From Iodobacter violaceini (GTDB lineage Bacteria; Pseudomonadota; Gammaproteobacteria; Burkholderiales; Chitinibacteraceae), in contig NZ_JAAOLX010000007.1 in the NCBI RefSeq assembly GCF_011601265.1, forward strand, positions 62,001 to 126,000: a DNA stretch of 64,000 nt. Direction: 5' to 3'. A program made the position numbers and the translations under genes. The notes under the pieces were generated by a model. That model saw only the letters and a list, made by a program, of their open reading frames with translations. It was not told the origin of the DNA and did no database searches. Positions 34,734-44,403 of the stretch are shown in pieces. Each line of letters opens with the position of its first letter. The stretch's first letter is position 1.

Positions 34734-35864
34734 TTAAGCTTCCTTACGCGATAACGCAGCACCCAGCGCCTGCGCCAGAGCAGCAGGCAAAGGAGGCAGC
34801 TGCTCGCGGCGCTCAGCAAAACTCTTTGCCAATTCGCCAGCGCTTAAATCCATTCTTTCTGCTGCCGTTTCAAACCAGGTACGGCTGATACCAGCGTGCC
34901 CGCTGAATAATTGCATAAGCGGAATAACCTTCTCATTAAAATCTTCTAAGGCAGAATCAAGCACATCGTGATCATATAAAGCTTTGACCAGCATTTGCGC
35001 TGCAACCACCGCCATTGTAGTGCCATGGCCAATAGAAAAATGGCCTGTTTGCAATGCATCACCAATCAGCACTAAATGACCTTCATATGCTTTTTTATGG
35101 CTAAGCGTTACAAAATTCCGCCATTGCAAACCAGGCTGAACAAGGACCGGCTGCTGATCAAGCTCTGCGCTGAAAATATTGGCAATAAATACTTTTGCTT
35201 CTTCATCAGATAAAGATTCAATACCCGCTGCGTGATAAGTTTCTTCACTGCACTCAACCACAAAAGTACTCATCGTGCTGGAATACTTATATGCATGGGC
35301 AATAAATACGCCGTGCACTGTTGCTTTAAAAATCAGATTCATTGAATCAAAAATTTGTGGTGTGCCGTACCACATATAGCGATTCTTACCAAACTCAACA
35401 TCAGGCGCTAATACTTCATTAAAATGATTAGAGATATTATTAATGCCATTGGCAATGACGATTAAATCATAGGCCTCTGTATCAAGGCCTTCTCCATCAA
35501 ATAATGGCGAAGAATAGCTGATTGGAATATGTAAATCGCTGCAAAGTGCTCTTAATGCCCCGACTAAAGCGCGTCTTTCTGCACCACACAGCGTAATACC
35601 TGTACTTGCCTTTGCATGCTCCCCCTGATGCACAAGACAAAACTCATCAATATACTGCGCATCAATCTCTTCATGATTTGGCAAATAACTTAATGGATTG
35701 GCAGGATGGTGCGGTGCCCTGCCGGGTAAAACCACTCCCCAGCCTGTAATTTCATCCACTGTATTTTTTTCTACAATGGCAATATCCCAGTCTTGTTTAA
35801 TTTTCTTTAACTGACTGGCAAACATGAGGCCCGCTGGCCCGGCTCCAACAACTAAAATTTTCAT
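34734..35864 (-). CDS. vioD: Violacein biosynthesis monooxygenase VioD (tryptophan/protodeoxyviolaceinate 5-hydroxylase)
   Basis: FAD-dependent, NAD(P)H-using hydroxylase that places the 5-hydroxyl on one indole (protodeoxyviolaceinate to protoviolaceinate). The 376-residue protein has the dinucleotide loop GAGPAG at 7-12, GWGVVLPGRAPHHPANPLSYL-type segment (matching C. violaceum VioD) and LVLIGDALQTGHFSIGHGT near 275, the FAD ribityl motif. The frame extends nine codons upstream, but the internal ATG overlaps the vioC stop (TAATG) and gives the known N-terminus MKILVVGAGPAG, so coupling with vioC is likely. Confidence 0.98.
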   Translation of the reverse strand: MKILVVGAGPAGLMFASQLKKIKQDWDIAIVEKNTVDEITGWGVVLPGRAPHHPANPLSYLPNHEEIDAQYIDEFCLVHQGEHAKASTGITLCGAERRALVGALRALCSDLHIPISYSSPLFDGEGLDTEAYDLIVIANGINNISNHFNEVLAPDVEFGKNRYMWYGTPQIFDSMNLIFKATVHGVFIAHAYKYSSTMSTFVVECSEETYHAAGIESLSDEEAKVFIANIFSAELDQQPVLVQPGLQWRNFVTLSHKKAYEGHLVLIGDALQTGHFSIGHGTTMAVVAAQMLVKALYDHDVLDSALEDFNEKVIPLMQLFSGHAGISRTWFETAAERMDLSAGELAKSFAERREQLPPLPAALAQALGAALSRKEA

Positions 35865-37153
35865 TAGTTTACTCTCCCTAGTTTGTACCAAACATTTTGC
35901 TTCTGCTGAATATCTCTTAGCTCGCTATAAGCCATCGAGGTGAAATAAAGCTTTTCAGCCATATCCGGTGGATAGCTGGCAGGGAATTTAGTGCTCATAT
36001 AACGGGTATATCTTGAGCGCATAAAGAAAATAGGGTCAGACTTACTCAGCACTTCATAATTATTAATGGCCATATCCTGCATTGCATCGGCCTCTGCTTT
36101 TCTTAACTGCGTAAATTCAGGCAGCATTTTTGCAAAATCTTCACCATATTTTTCAAATAATCCATCCAGAATATAAGCGTCTTCCAGCGCCATATTCATT
36201 CCCTGCCCCAGAAAAGGCGCAGTAGCATGGGCAGAATCTCCTAATATCAGCGCATTCTGCTTATAATGAAAAACAGAAGATTTAACATTAATTAAATCAT
36301 TACTCGGTTTTTCCATAAACTGCGATAACATTTCTTTTCTGGTTTCTTCAGGCAGCATTGCATAATACTTATCAAAAAAACGCCCCATTGTTGCCGGGTC
36401 TTTTGCTTGTAAACTAATATCCCCCTGGTAAGGCAGGCACACTGCAAAGCTGATACTGCCATCAGGAATAGTGGCCGCCCGCCCTGCAAACAATCCGCCT
36501 GAATCCATACCAAAAAAATAGATTAAATCTTTTCTTAAATTTAACTTGCTGGCATCAGGAATCACCAGTGTTTTATAGCCGTGCTTAAAAAATGATTGCT
36601 GGTATTCAAATCTGCGGCAATTATTTTGCATGGCTTGCCGAACGGCAGAACGGGCACCATCTGCACCAATCAGCAAATCTCCTTTGTGCTCAACAATCAA
36701 GCCATCATTATCTTTTGTAGTGATTGTTTTATCGTCTAAATTTACTTCCAGGCAGCGCTGTCCATAGTGATAATGCACATTATTGATAGCCGCATATTTA
36801 TTCAGTAATTTCTGGAAGTCTGCCCTGCTTAATGAAAGCGGAGATAATGAATCTACAGGGGCTAATTCTCTGGTTTTAAATTTACCCGCAATACAAAATG
36901 ACATTCCAGAAATAGGGATGCCGCATAAATCCAGCTCTTCCTTAGGAATACCTGCATTTAAAACGGCCTGAATACCGCGCACCGTCATACTTACACCAAT
37001 GGCCCGCGAGCTGACCTGATCTATATAATCTGAATAAGCCAAAAATGGATCACCGCGTTTTTCAAAAACATGCACATCGTGACCGCGTTTGGCTAAATAA
37101 ATGGCAGCTAAACCACCCGCTAAGCCACCTCCCACAATAATGATCTTTTTCAT
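35864..37153 (-). CDS. vioC: Violacein biosynthesis monooxygenase VioC (violacein synthase)
   Basis: FAD-dependent monooxygenase that oxidises the 2-position of the second indole, the last enzymatic step to violacein (or deoxyviolacein without VioD). The 429-residue protein has GGGLAGG at 8-14, SSRAIGVSMTVRGIQ, GADGARSAVRQAMQ and GDSAHATAPFLGQGMNMALED near 300, and ends QNVWYKLGRVN, all as in C. violaceum VioC (429 aa). It starts 3 nt after the vioB stop. Confidence 0.98.
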   Translation of the reverse strand: MKKIIIVGGGLAGGLAAIYLAKRGHDVHVFEKRGDPFLAYSDYIDQVSSRAIGVSMTVRGIQAVLNAGIPKEELDLCGIPISGMSFCIAGKFKTRELAPVDSLSPLSLSRADFQKLLNKYAAINNVHYHYGQRCLEVNLDDKTITTKDNDGLIVEHKGDLLIGADGARSAVRQAMQNNCRRFEYQQSFFKHGYKTLVIPDASKLNLRKDLIYFFGMDSGGLFAGRAATIPDGSISFAVCLPYQGDISLQAKDPATMGRFFDKYYAMLPEETRKEMLSQFMEKPSNDLINVKSSVFHYKQNALILGDSAHATAPFLGQGMNMALEDAYILDGLFEKYGEDFAKMLPEFTQLRKAEADAMQDMAINNYEVLSKSDPIFFMRSRYTRYMSTKFPASYPPDMAEKLYFTSMAYSELRDIQQKQNVWYKLGRVN

Positions 37154-37156
37154 TTG

Positions 37157-40100
37157 TCAGCCTTCCCGTGAAAGTTTTCCGGTTGCAAGTTCCATCATTT
37201 GCTTATCATAAAACTCAAGTAATTCAATTAGCGCCGCTGCTGGTTTAATCCCTTTAATTTCTCTGGCGTATTGAGCAAGGGCCCGGCATTGCTTGGCGAG
37301 AGCCTCACAAGCGGCCTGAAAATCAGCAATTTGATTAAATTGAATTGCCTGCGGCACAGGTGGCCCGGCATTGCGGCCAGGAATACCTGAGGGTATTGAC
37401 ATAATTTGCACCGACAATGGTCTTAATATGCCAGCCATAATATCAATGGCCGCATTCATTACCCTTGAGCGGCGCAAGCTGCCTGAAGGTTTTTGTCCAA
37501 AGTGTTGAATCATCATATGAAAGGTAAGCTCATGACATCCCTTATATAAAAGCATAAGTTGTCTGGCTTCCTGATTTAATACCGTATTGCAGCCCGGAGT
37601 CGGATCTAATACAGGATTCTTTAAAACCGGAATGGCCGGCTCAAATGGCGTTTCACTGGCGAGCAGCGTGCGCGATATTTCTCTCAGCCGCTTAAAATGG
37701 CTTTGGGCATAATGAGGTGAATCTGCGGCAGCCCCTTCTCCCTGCTCAGTAACAAAATCAATAGCAAATAACGCTGTTTCACGATTATTTACTTCTAATT
37801 GATAAGCAGGGAATTTCCGGTTCGTCAGCTCATTAAGAAACAAATGATGCTCACCGCTTGTTTTAGCTGATTCGCTGCTAAATAAATCAGGGATATTTGT
37901 AAATGCCCGGCGAATTAAGGCATAAAAATCGGCTATCGATTTTCCTGCAGAAGGAAAATAATGAGGCCATTCAAAGCGGACAAACCTTGCCAGCACATTT
38001 TCAGAAAATGGCTCAAAAGAAAATTCAGTATCGAGACCAAATTCTTCAGCTGCCTTTAAGCCAAATAAAGGCGTACCGGGGAAAAATGGCTCGCCCAAAG
38101 ACATCAGTAAATTATTCACAATCAGATAATGAATCATTTCTTCGTGGGCAATTTCTAAAATAGTGCCCCGCCAGCCAGAATTTTGTCTTCGGTCGGCTGT
38201 ACCGCAAACCAGAGCTAATTGTTCTTCGCTCCATTTTTTACCCGCCACTAATTGCTCGCCAGCAGCATAGTTTGGTAAGGAATAGGCGGCATAAATATAC
38301 TGCAGCATAATAGACAGTTCTAAATTTACAGCCTGCTTTAACACCTTAACCAATTCTTCTTTACTGCTCACTTCACCATTTTTTATATTTTTTGTTGCAG
38401 GTAATTTTTTCTGATCATTTAAAGCAGACGCCTCAACATTACTTAAATATTTGAGAAACAGCATCGATTTTGCATAAGACATTTCTCTGGTGCTTGGCAT
38501 GTAATAGCTTTTATCACGGTTCAGCGGATCACACATTTGCCACATTAATCGTGCATAGGTTTCACATTTACACTGATCAGCCATGCTGAACACTTTATCT
38601 GCCATAAACGGGTAAATAAGCTCGTAATAGCTCATCACCTGCTCATAAAGCAAAGTGTAATCCACCTGATGATCAGGAATATCCAAAAGCGCCCAATCAT
38701 CAGAAAGCACGCGGACTAATATTTTTCCTCTGTAATCACCAATGAAAACCTCACTGACACCTGGTTTCAGACTGGTAAGGGTCAGCGCAGCCACACCGCT
38801 TTCATTGCTGCTGATGGTGAGCTGATAAGTACTGACAATCGATTTATTTTCAATAAATACACTGATATCTTTTTTCTGTCTGGGCTGGCCACGGTAATAG
38901 CTGAATATTTTCAGCTCTTTAGAGAAAAAAGTATTATTTCTTTTGTCCGGGGCTTCTAAAGAAATAATATTTTCCTCAGCCTGAATCAGCCAGTCCGATT
39001 CTTCCCATTGATTCCCCTCACCACGCAGTATTAATGAATCATCTGCGGCAGAATTTATTAGAGGAACATCAATCACTCCGGCCGTTTTCCAATAAGGCAG
39101 ATAAACCGATTCGGGAATTCTGGCCAGAAGCACTCCGGATTTTGCTCTTAGCTCTAATGTGCCCAATGAGTATTTTGGCCCAAGGGCATGGGTGAGCTGT
39201 GGCCCGGGACATTGAGCCTCCCGGCTGGTAAATGGAATACTGCAAGGCATGCTGATACTTGCCCATTCACCCTGAATTTTAATTGCGACTGGCCCAAAGC
39301 CCTGATGCTGATCGGGATATAAAATCCTGTCATTGGCAAACGTGGCCATATCCTGCTTCAACCATAAGCCAATTGTGCCGCTTAAATCATAAAATACCGG
39401 TGTATCAGGCTGCTGAGGTGCAGACATATTAAAAACGCTGTACTGAATACTCAGCCCTAGTACATCATCTCTTTTTAACGCCTGCTGCAAGCACTCAATA
39501 AACTCTGATTTAAGTGATAGTTGCTTAAGATTAAAATGCTCTGAGTCTTTGCTTATAGAAAATTGAAATACCCTGGTTTTAGAAAACTCCGGCTCTAAGA
39601 AATGAGGCTGTTTTTGCAGAATATGATTCTCACCATAGCTGCGTACAGAGTGCACACAATCAATATCTGAAGAAAATAAGCAAGGAGCATTTGCCGGAGC
39701 AGCGGCCTCTTTAATGCATAGCTGTCCGGCATAAATTTGCGATGAATCATTGCGGCTTGGGTCTATATCCACCCACCTGGCCCGGTTAAATGTTGTACGT
39801 AAATATTCGTTGTAATGCCCCCATAGCTCCAGCTTGCAGCCGAGCAATGAATCCTTTTCCAGTAACTGTCCTGGCTCTGTTTGCAGCGAGGTAATCTGTG
39901 TGTTTTCCCATGAGAAATGATTATTTCCCATAAAATTATGCCCGGCGGCCTGATTAAAAGCCCCCTCATCATCCGGCTGGCCCTGCAGATTAAATCTTGG
40001 TGGCAATTGCCTTAAATACTGATGAAACTCACTTGGGTGCTTTTTTAAATCAAACAGCACTCCATCCTGATACACACGATTGTTTGCAATATCTAAAGTT

Positions 40101-40183
40101 CCGGCAATATTTCTATTCCCCGTTGGCACATTAAGCCGTGCAACACCTTTAAAGTGGATGCGTGGAAAATTCAAAATGCTCAT
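37157..40183 (-). CDS. vioB: Violacein biosynthesis VioB (iminophenyl-pyruvate dimer synthase family haemoprotein)
   Basis: Large haem-dependent enzyme that oxidatively couples two indole-3-pyruvate imine molecules produced by VioA. The 1008-residue protein (998 in C. violaceum) begins MSILNFPRIHFKGVARLNVPT, typical of the family. Its C-terminal half (from about 615) contains a ferritin-like helical domain with LELSIMLQYIYAAYSLP and EIAHEEMIHYLIVNNLL. The gap to vioA is 58 nt, AT-rich, without a clear ribosome binding site. It is visibly richer in A/T at third codon positions than flanking housekeeping genes. Confidence 0.98.
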   Translation of the reverse strand: MSILNFPRIHFKGVARLNVPTGNRNIAGTLDIANNRVYQDGVLFDLKKHPSEFHQYLRQLPPRFNLQGQPDDEGAFNQAAGHNFMGNNHFSWENTQITSLQTEPGQLLEKDSLLGCKLELWGHYNEYLRTTFNRARWVDIDPSRNDSSQIYAGQLCIKEAAAPANAPCLFSSDIDCVHSVRSYGENHILQKQPHFLEPEFSKTRVFQFSISKDSEHFNLKQLSLKSEFIECLQQALKRDDVLGLSIQYSVFNMSAPQQPDTPVFYDLSGTIGLWLKQDMATFANDRILYPDQHQGFGPVAIKIQGEWASISMPCSIPFTSREAQCPGPQLTHALGPKYSLGTLELRAKSGVLLARIPESVYLPYWKTAGVIDVPLINSAADDSLILRGEGNQWEESDWLIQAEENIISLEAPDKRNNTFFSKELKIFSYYRGQPRQKKDISVFIENKSIVSTYQLTISSNESGVAALTLTSLKPGVSEVFIGDYRGKILVRVLSDDWALLDIPDHQVDYTLLYEQVMSYYELIYPFMADKVFSMADQCKCETYARLMWQMCDPLNRDKSYYMPSTREMSYAKSMLFLKYLSNVEASALNDQKKLPATKNIKNGEVSSKEELVKVLKQAVNLELSIMLQYIYAAYSLPNYAAGEQLVAGKKWSEEQLALVCGTADRRQNSGWRGTILEIAHEEMIHYLIVNNLLMSLGEPFFPGTPLFGLKAAEEFGLDTEFSFEPFSENVLARFVRFEWPHYFPSAGKSIADFYALIRRAFTNIPDLFSSESAKTSGEHHLFLNELTNRKFPAYQLEVNNRETALFAIDFVTEQGEGAAADSPHYAQSHFKRLREISRTLLASETPFEPAIPVLKNPVLDPTPGCNTVLNQEARQLMLLYKGCHELTFHMMIQHFGQKPSGSLRRSRVMNAAIDIMAGILRPLSVQIMSIPSGIPGRNAGPPVPQAIQFNQIADFQAACEALAKQCRALAQYAREIKGIKPAAALIELLEFYDKQMMELATGKLSREG

Positions 40184-40241
40184 TAAATATATATACCAGT
40201 CAGGATTTAAAATGAAATATTTTCAGGCAATTGCGGTTAAA

Positions 40242-41522
40242 TTAATTTATTTCCGTCTCAGCCACAGCTGATTTTTCTAATTGCCTTAAAATGTAATCCG
40301 CTGCATTCCGGCCCGCAATAATTCCACCTTCCATCCAGCCACAATGAGGTGTATATGCATCTGATGTGGCAATAATAGTGCCATTATTTTTTGATAAAAC
40401 CGGAGGGTGTTCAGGTGATGTTTCAATGGCAAATTCAACGCCACTGGGCCAGTATTTAAATTTATTTTGCACCGGCCATGGAAGTTCATTAATTGGAATA
40501 TTTAATGCCATGCTGATTAAATTCATAACCGTGTTTATATATTCAGCCTCACCTTTTTTTGTTTCTTCATACCAGAAATCGGCACAGGCACTGTCTGTGT
40601 AAAAGAATATATATTTATCGCTTTTGAAATATAATTTTCTTAATGGATTATCTACAATTGTAACTTTGTTCTCTAAATTGTAATCCTGCCACCAGGGGTG
40701 ATCAAAAAATATAAAACCTTTAAATAAGGGAATAGATCCATAGGTGAAATCACTCCAGCTGCCTGGAAAATCCAGATTAAGCGAGGCCATAGCCGTAGGC
40801 GGGAGCGCCAATACTGTGTAGCTGCTGTTATGCCAGATTTCCTGCTGATCACAGCCAGAAAATTCAAGCAAAGTGCTGTTTGATTTGGTCTGAAGACCGA
40901 CTAATTGATGTTCGAAATAAAATTCAACTCCCAGTACTGCGGCTCTTTCATATAAGCTTTTTACCAGTGCAGAAAAACCATCGACAAGATTAAACCATTC
41001 ATAACCTGCATTTTCTGAAAAGCACTGAATTTCCGGGTGTTTTTCAATAATATCATATGCAATTTCGGGTGAGATTTGGGGCAAATACAGCGAGTCATAG
41101 CCCAGGCCATTAATCATGGCATGAGATTTTTCATTTCCCAAATGATTGCACAGGAATTGAAAAAAGGATTCATTGTAACTGCTGACAATTTTTGGCTTTA
41201 ATTGTGCGAGTATTTCTTTTAATCCAGCATGCTGCGGGTGCGGGCATACAATTTTGGTAAAAGGAAAAACTTCTGTTTTCTCTGCCAGTTCACTCACAAT
41301 TTTTGAAACATTCGGATGTAAAGCAGGCGAAAACCGCCCTGCTCCAAGGTCTATGCTGAAATCATTCATTTTAATTGAATGAGCCCGGCCTCCTGTTCTT
41401 TCTCCATTTTCAAAAATACGTATCGTATAACCTTTGCTTAGCTTTGAACCCGCCAATTTTAAAGCGCAGCTTAGCCCTGATATCCCGGCACCTACTATAG
41501 AGATTACTTTGTTGTTTAACAC
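40242..41522 (-). CDS. vioA: L-tryptophan oxidase VioA
   Basis: FAD-dependent amino acid oxidase that converts L-tryptophan to indole-3-pyruvate imine, the first violacein step. The 426-residue protein has the FAD loop GAGISG at 11-16, ELGAGR-like DLGAGRFSP, GYDSLYLP, PLFKGF, NPLRKLYFK and the C-terminal SDAYTPHCGWMEGG. The frame is open to a TTG five codons upstream, but GAGG lies 9 nt before the GTG chosen here and MLNNKVISIVGAG matches the C. violaceum N-terminus in length, so GTG is the likely start. First gene of the operon. Confidence 0.97.
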   Translation of the reverse strand: MLNNKVISIVGAGISGLSCALKLAGSKLSKGYTIRIFENGERTGGRAHSIKMNDFSIDLGAGRFSPALHPNVSKIVSELAEKTEVFPFTKIVCPHPQHAGLKEILAQLKPKIVSSYNESFFQFLCNHLGNEKSHAMINGLGYDSLYLPQISPEIAYDIIEKHPEIQCFSENAGYEWFNLVDGFSALVKSLYERAAVLGVEFYFEHQLVGLQTKSNSTLLEFSGCDQQEIWHNSSYTVLALPPTAMASLNLDFPGSWSDFTYGSIPLFKGFIFFDHPWWQDYNLENKVTIVDNPLRKLYFKSDKYIFFYTDSACADFWYEETKKGEAEYINTVMNLISMALNIPINELPWPVQNKFKYWPSGVEFAIETSPEHPPVLSKNNGTIIATSDAYTPHCGWMEGGIIAGRNAADYILRQLEKSAVAETEIN

Positions 41523-41618
41523 AGTAAAATACCTCAATGTAAATCAAAAGGAATATTTATCTTTCGTATTTAATAAAATACTCAGAGCTGTGCCACAAAA
41601 GAAAAATGTTAAAGCTCA

Positions 41619-41624
41619 ATTATG
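41619..41624 (-). promoter_or_regulatory. Candidate -10 element of the vio operon
   Basis: On the vioA strand CATAAT (5 of 6 to TATAAT) lies about 18 bp downstream of the AATGATCCGGATCATT palindrome, which would place the palindrome over the -35 region. By-eye assignment only. Confidence 0.35.
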
Positions 41625-41641
41625 TTATCTGTATAAGATCC

Positions 41642-41657
41642 AATGATCCGGATCATT
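41642..41657. promoter_or_regulatory. Perfect 16-bp palindrome upstream of vioA, candidate operator
   Basis: AATGATCCGGATCATT reads identically on both strands. It lies about 120 bp before the vioA GTG. A perfect 16-mer palindrome without spacer is the form of a dimeric regulator site. It does not match the CviR/LuxR-type CTG-N10-CAG pattern described in Chromobacterium. Confidence 0.6.
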
Positions 41658-42793
41658 CATATTCTGGCAACAATAATTGCAATAACATCAGGCGCAGCAA
41701 TACCACTTGACCACAAAACATTGCGGACTTTTTCTACCCTATATTGGGTTGTGGTTTATTTCATTTGACTTTGCATCTTGGTGCAAATGTGTAAATTTCA
41801 GGGTAAAGCTTCACTTTTATTACGTTAGGAAAAAATAATATTGTGAGAATGTAGAGCAACAACGCGGCGATTGTAAACACATGACAGGCAGCTGTTGTAA
41901 ATACAACGAAAACTTAATAAAAGTTTAACAAAAGAAAAAGTAATTATTACGTAAGCATTTACTTTAAAAAGAGTACAAACTGCCCAAAAAATAGGCTTGT
42001 ACGCCAGTTTATAAACTGAAGAACAGCCTTTGCTCCATTCTCAAGCTATATACAGCTCACTTCTGCCAGTTAGACAGAGGGCCAATTTTTCAGTCTGTAA
42101 CGTTTTCAATTTGCACACAGTATTTGCGCAGCTGGCGAAATATTGTGCTCATATACAGTATTGAGCAGCCCCCTCCCCACCCTGTTTACGTCTGCAACCC
42201 CACCTCACTGCAACAGACCTGGCTCAAAATCAGCCCTTGCAGCAGGTATTTTTCAAGGCTTGTACGCCTGTCAAATACTTACAAAAATCAACTTTTTTAT
42301 TGCCGACTAAAGACATAAAACTGTCAGTAAACACAAATAATTGCCTCTGTCTGCCCCGGAGACACAACGTGCTGCCTTTCTTTTTTTGTATGACAATTAC
42401 GTAGCCAGCATCATCAAACTACAAAATAAGTATTAACAATGTAAAAGTACCTTTATCAGCATTCGCTTAAATATTGTTTATTCTCAAAGATAAGCACCAT
42501 CAATAATTACAACACTGTATTGCGTGGGGGTATTTGAAACACCCCGGATGAAAAATTTAATATGAAAAACAAAAAATACCGCACAACACATTGTTTATAT
42601 GCATTTTTTTAAAAACGGACCATCAGGTTTAATTCAATGCTTTAAGCAAAAATATAAAGAGAAAGTTTTTTTTCATCTTAATAAAAACACTTCATAACCG
42701 CTAAGACCATGATTGCAATGTGTTTTGTTTTTCCTGAAAAACCATCAATCCGGCTAAGGGTATCAATGTTGTTTTTCATCAAAAAACACGTAG

Positions 42794-42807
42794 TCGATAA
42801 GGATCAA
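42794..42807. promoter_or_regulatory. Anr/FNR-like box upstream of arcD
   Basis: TCGAT-AAGG-ATCAA matches TTGAT-N4-ATCAA at 9 of 10 positions. It lies about 155 bp before the arcD start. Oxygen control of arginine deiminase operons by Anr/FNR is well established in Pseudomonas and others, so this is a plausible anaerobic activation site. Confidence 0.65.
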
Positions 42808-42962
42808 ACTACAAACACCTACTGCTGTGAACCACGCTCCATCTAAATAAGTAAAGCTTACAACGAGTAAATAGCACTATTACTTTTGCTTCTTATTGCT
42901 TACATAAAAATGGAAAACAGTAAGAGTAGCGTTTAACTTATTCCGTACCGAGGGCTCTAATC

Positions 42963-44390
42963 ATGACGCAATCGTCCCATAAGCTAAGACTGACCGCGCT
43001 CACCGCGATGGTGGTCGGATCAATGATAGGCGGGGGGATTTTTTCTCTGCCACAGAACATGGCGCAAAGCGCCGGAGCGGGGGCCACGCTGATTGGTTGG
43101 GCAATCACGGCGGTGGGGATGCTGATGCTGGCCTTTGTGTTTCAGACCCTTGCCAACCAAAAACCAGAATTAGATGCCGGTGTGTATGCCTATGCCAAAG
43201 CAGGCTTTGGTAATTACATGGGGTTTTCATCGGCCTGGGGCTATTGGATCAGCGCCTTTCTGGGCAATGTCAGCTACTTTGTATTGCTGTTTGGCACACT
43301 AGGCTATTTTTTCCCCATATTTGGCGATGGTAATACCGTACCCGCCATCATCGGCGCATCTGTTTTGCTGTGGTCGGTACACTTTTTAGTATTACGCGGG
43401 GTTAAGGAGGCTGCGTTTATTAATCAGGTCACGACCGTAGCCAAGATTGTGCCGCTGGTGATGTTTATTATTCTGGCCGCCGTGGCTTTCAAGCTGGATG
43501 TGTTCACCGCCGATTTTTGGGGCAAGGGCAATCTTAAGCTGGGCAGCGTGATGGATCAGGTACGCAACATGATGCTGGTCACCGTTTGGGTGTTTATCGG
43601 TATTGAAGGCGCAAGTGTTTACTCTGCCCGTGCAGAGAAACGCGCTGATGTGGGCCGCGCTACCGTGATTGGTTTTCTCAGCACCCTGCTGCTTCTGGTG
43701 CTGGTGAATGTATTGTCACTTGGGGTAATGAGCCAGCCAGAATTAGCAGGCTTAAAGAACCCATCAATGGCCTATGTGCTGGAGCATATTGTGGGCCACT
43801 GGGGTGCGGTGTTTATCTCTGTCGGGCTGGTGATTTCGCTGCTGGGTGCTTTGCTTTCATGGACATTGCTTTGCGCCGAGATTCTGTTTTCAGCTTCCCG
43901 CGATCAGACCATGCCCAGCTTTTTACATAAAGAAAACGCCAATGGCGTACCGGCTAATGCGCTTTGGTTATCAAACAGCGCGGTGCAGGTTTTCCTCATC
44001 ATTACTCTCTTTGCCGCCAGCACTTACACCAGCCTGCTGCTGCTCGCCACCTCGATGATTTTAGTGCCCTATTTCTTATCTACTGCTTATGGCGTGATGG
44101 TGGCTTATAAGGGCGACGGCTATGCAGAGCATGGTGGCAATCGCACAAAAGATTTAGGTATTGCTGTGATTGCCACCCTGTACAGCGCATGGCTGATCTA
44201 TGCGGCAGGCGTGCAATTTTTACTGCTGTCCGCCCTGCTGTATGCACCTGGCGCCATTCTTTATACCAAGGCGCGTAAAGAAAGCGGGCAGATTGTTTTT
44301 ACCACCATTGAAAAGTTCATTTTTGCAGCCGCTGTAATTGGGGCCATTGCGGCAAGTTACGGCCTTTACACCGGTTTTCTAAAGCTTTAA
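42963..44390 (+). CDS. arcD: Arginine/ornithine antiporter
   Basis: Exchanges external arginine for ornithine across the inner membrane, feeding the arginine deiminase pathway without energy cost. The 475-residue APC-superfamily protein has about twelve to thirteen helices, the signature [16 protein letters not shown] at about 18-33 and [18 protein letters not shown] around 213. GAGG precedes the ATG at about 9 nt. It leads the arcDABC operon and is followed after 13 nt by arcA. Confidence 0.95.
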   Translation: MTQSSHKLRLTALTAMVVGSMIGGGIFSLPQNMAQSAGAGATLIGWAITAVGMLMLAFVFQTLANQKPELDAGVYAYAKAGFGNYMGFSSAWGYWISAFLGNVSYFVLLFGTLGYFFPIFGDGNTVPAIIGASVLLWSVHFLVLRGVKEAAFINQVTTVAKIVPLVMFIILAAVAFKLDVFTADFWGKGNLKLGSVMDQVRNMMLVTVWVFIGIEGASVYSARAEKRADVGRATVIGFLSTLLLLVLVNVLSLGVMSQPELAGLKNPSMAYVLEHIVGHWGAVFISVGLVISLLGALLSWTLLCAEILFSASRDQTMPSFLHKENANGVPANALWLSNSAVQVFLIITLFAASTYTSLLLLATSMILVPYFLSTAYGVMVAYKGDGYAEHGGNRTKDLGIAVIATLYSAWLIYAAGVQFLLLSALLYAPGAILYTKARKESGQIVFTTIEKFIFAAAVIGAIAASYGLYTGFLKL

Positions 44391-44403
44391 CTGGAGCTAT
44401 GTG

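Larger units (their letters stand above)
41523..42962. promoter_or_regulatory. Long gene-free divergent region between vioA and arcD
   Basis: About 1.4 kb, strongly AT-rich, the longest non-coding stretch of the window. Open frames inside are short, start with non-ATG codons and resemble nothing. Contents seen: a 16-bp palindrome about 120 bp from vioA, a GGGGT-(9 nt)-ACCCC hairpin at 42527-42545, and an Anr/FNR-like box at 42794. It is large enough for several promoters, a long leader or a small RNA. Confidence 0.6.

Noticed and set aside
41523-41800. LuxR/CviR-type box for quorum control of vioA
   Set aside because: No CTG-N10-CAG type dyad found upstream of vioA on either strand; the palindrome present has a different form. 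No luxI/luxR homologue in the window.
42124-42318. 64-codon open frame in the vioA-arcD gap
   Set aside because: TTG start in AT-rich DNA, no ribosome binding site and no similarity recognised.
32641-43000. Integrative element carrying the vio cluster
   Set aside because: AT-rich composition suggests a distinct origin, but no integrase, transposase, tRNA or attachment repeats were seen at the edges.
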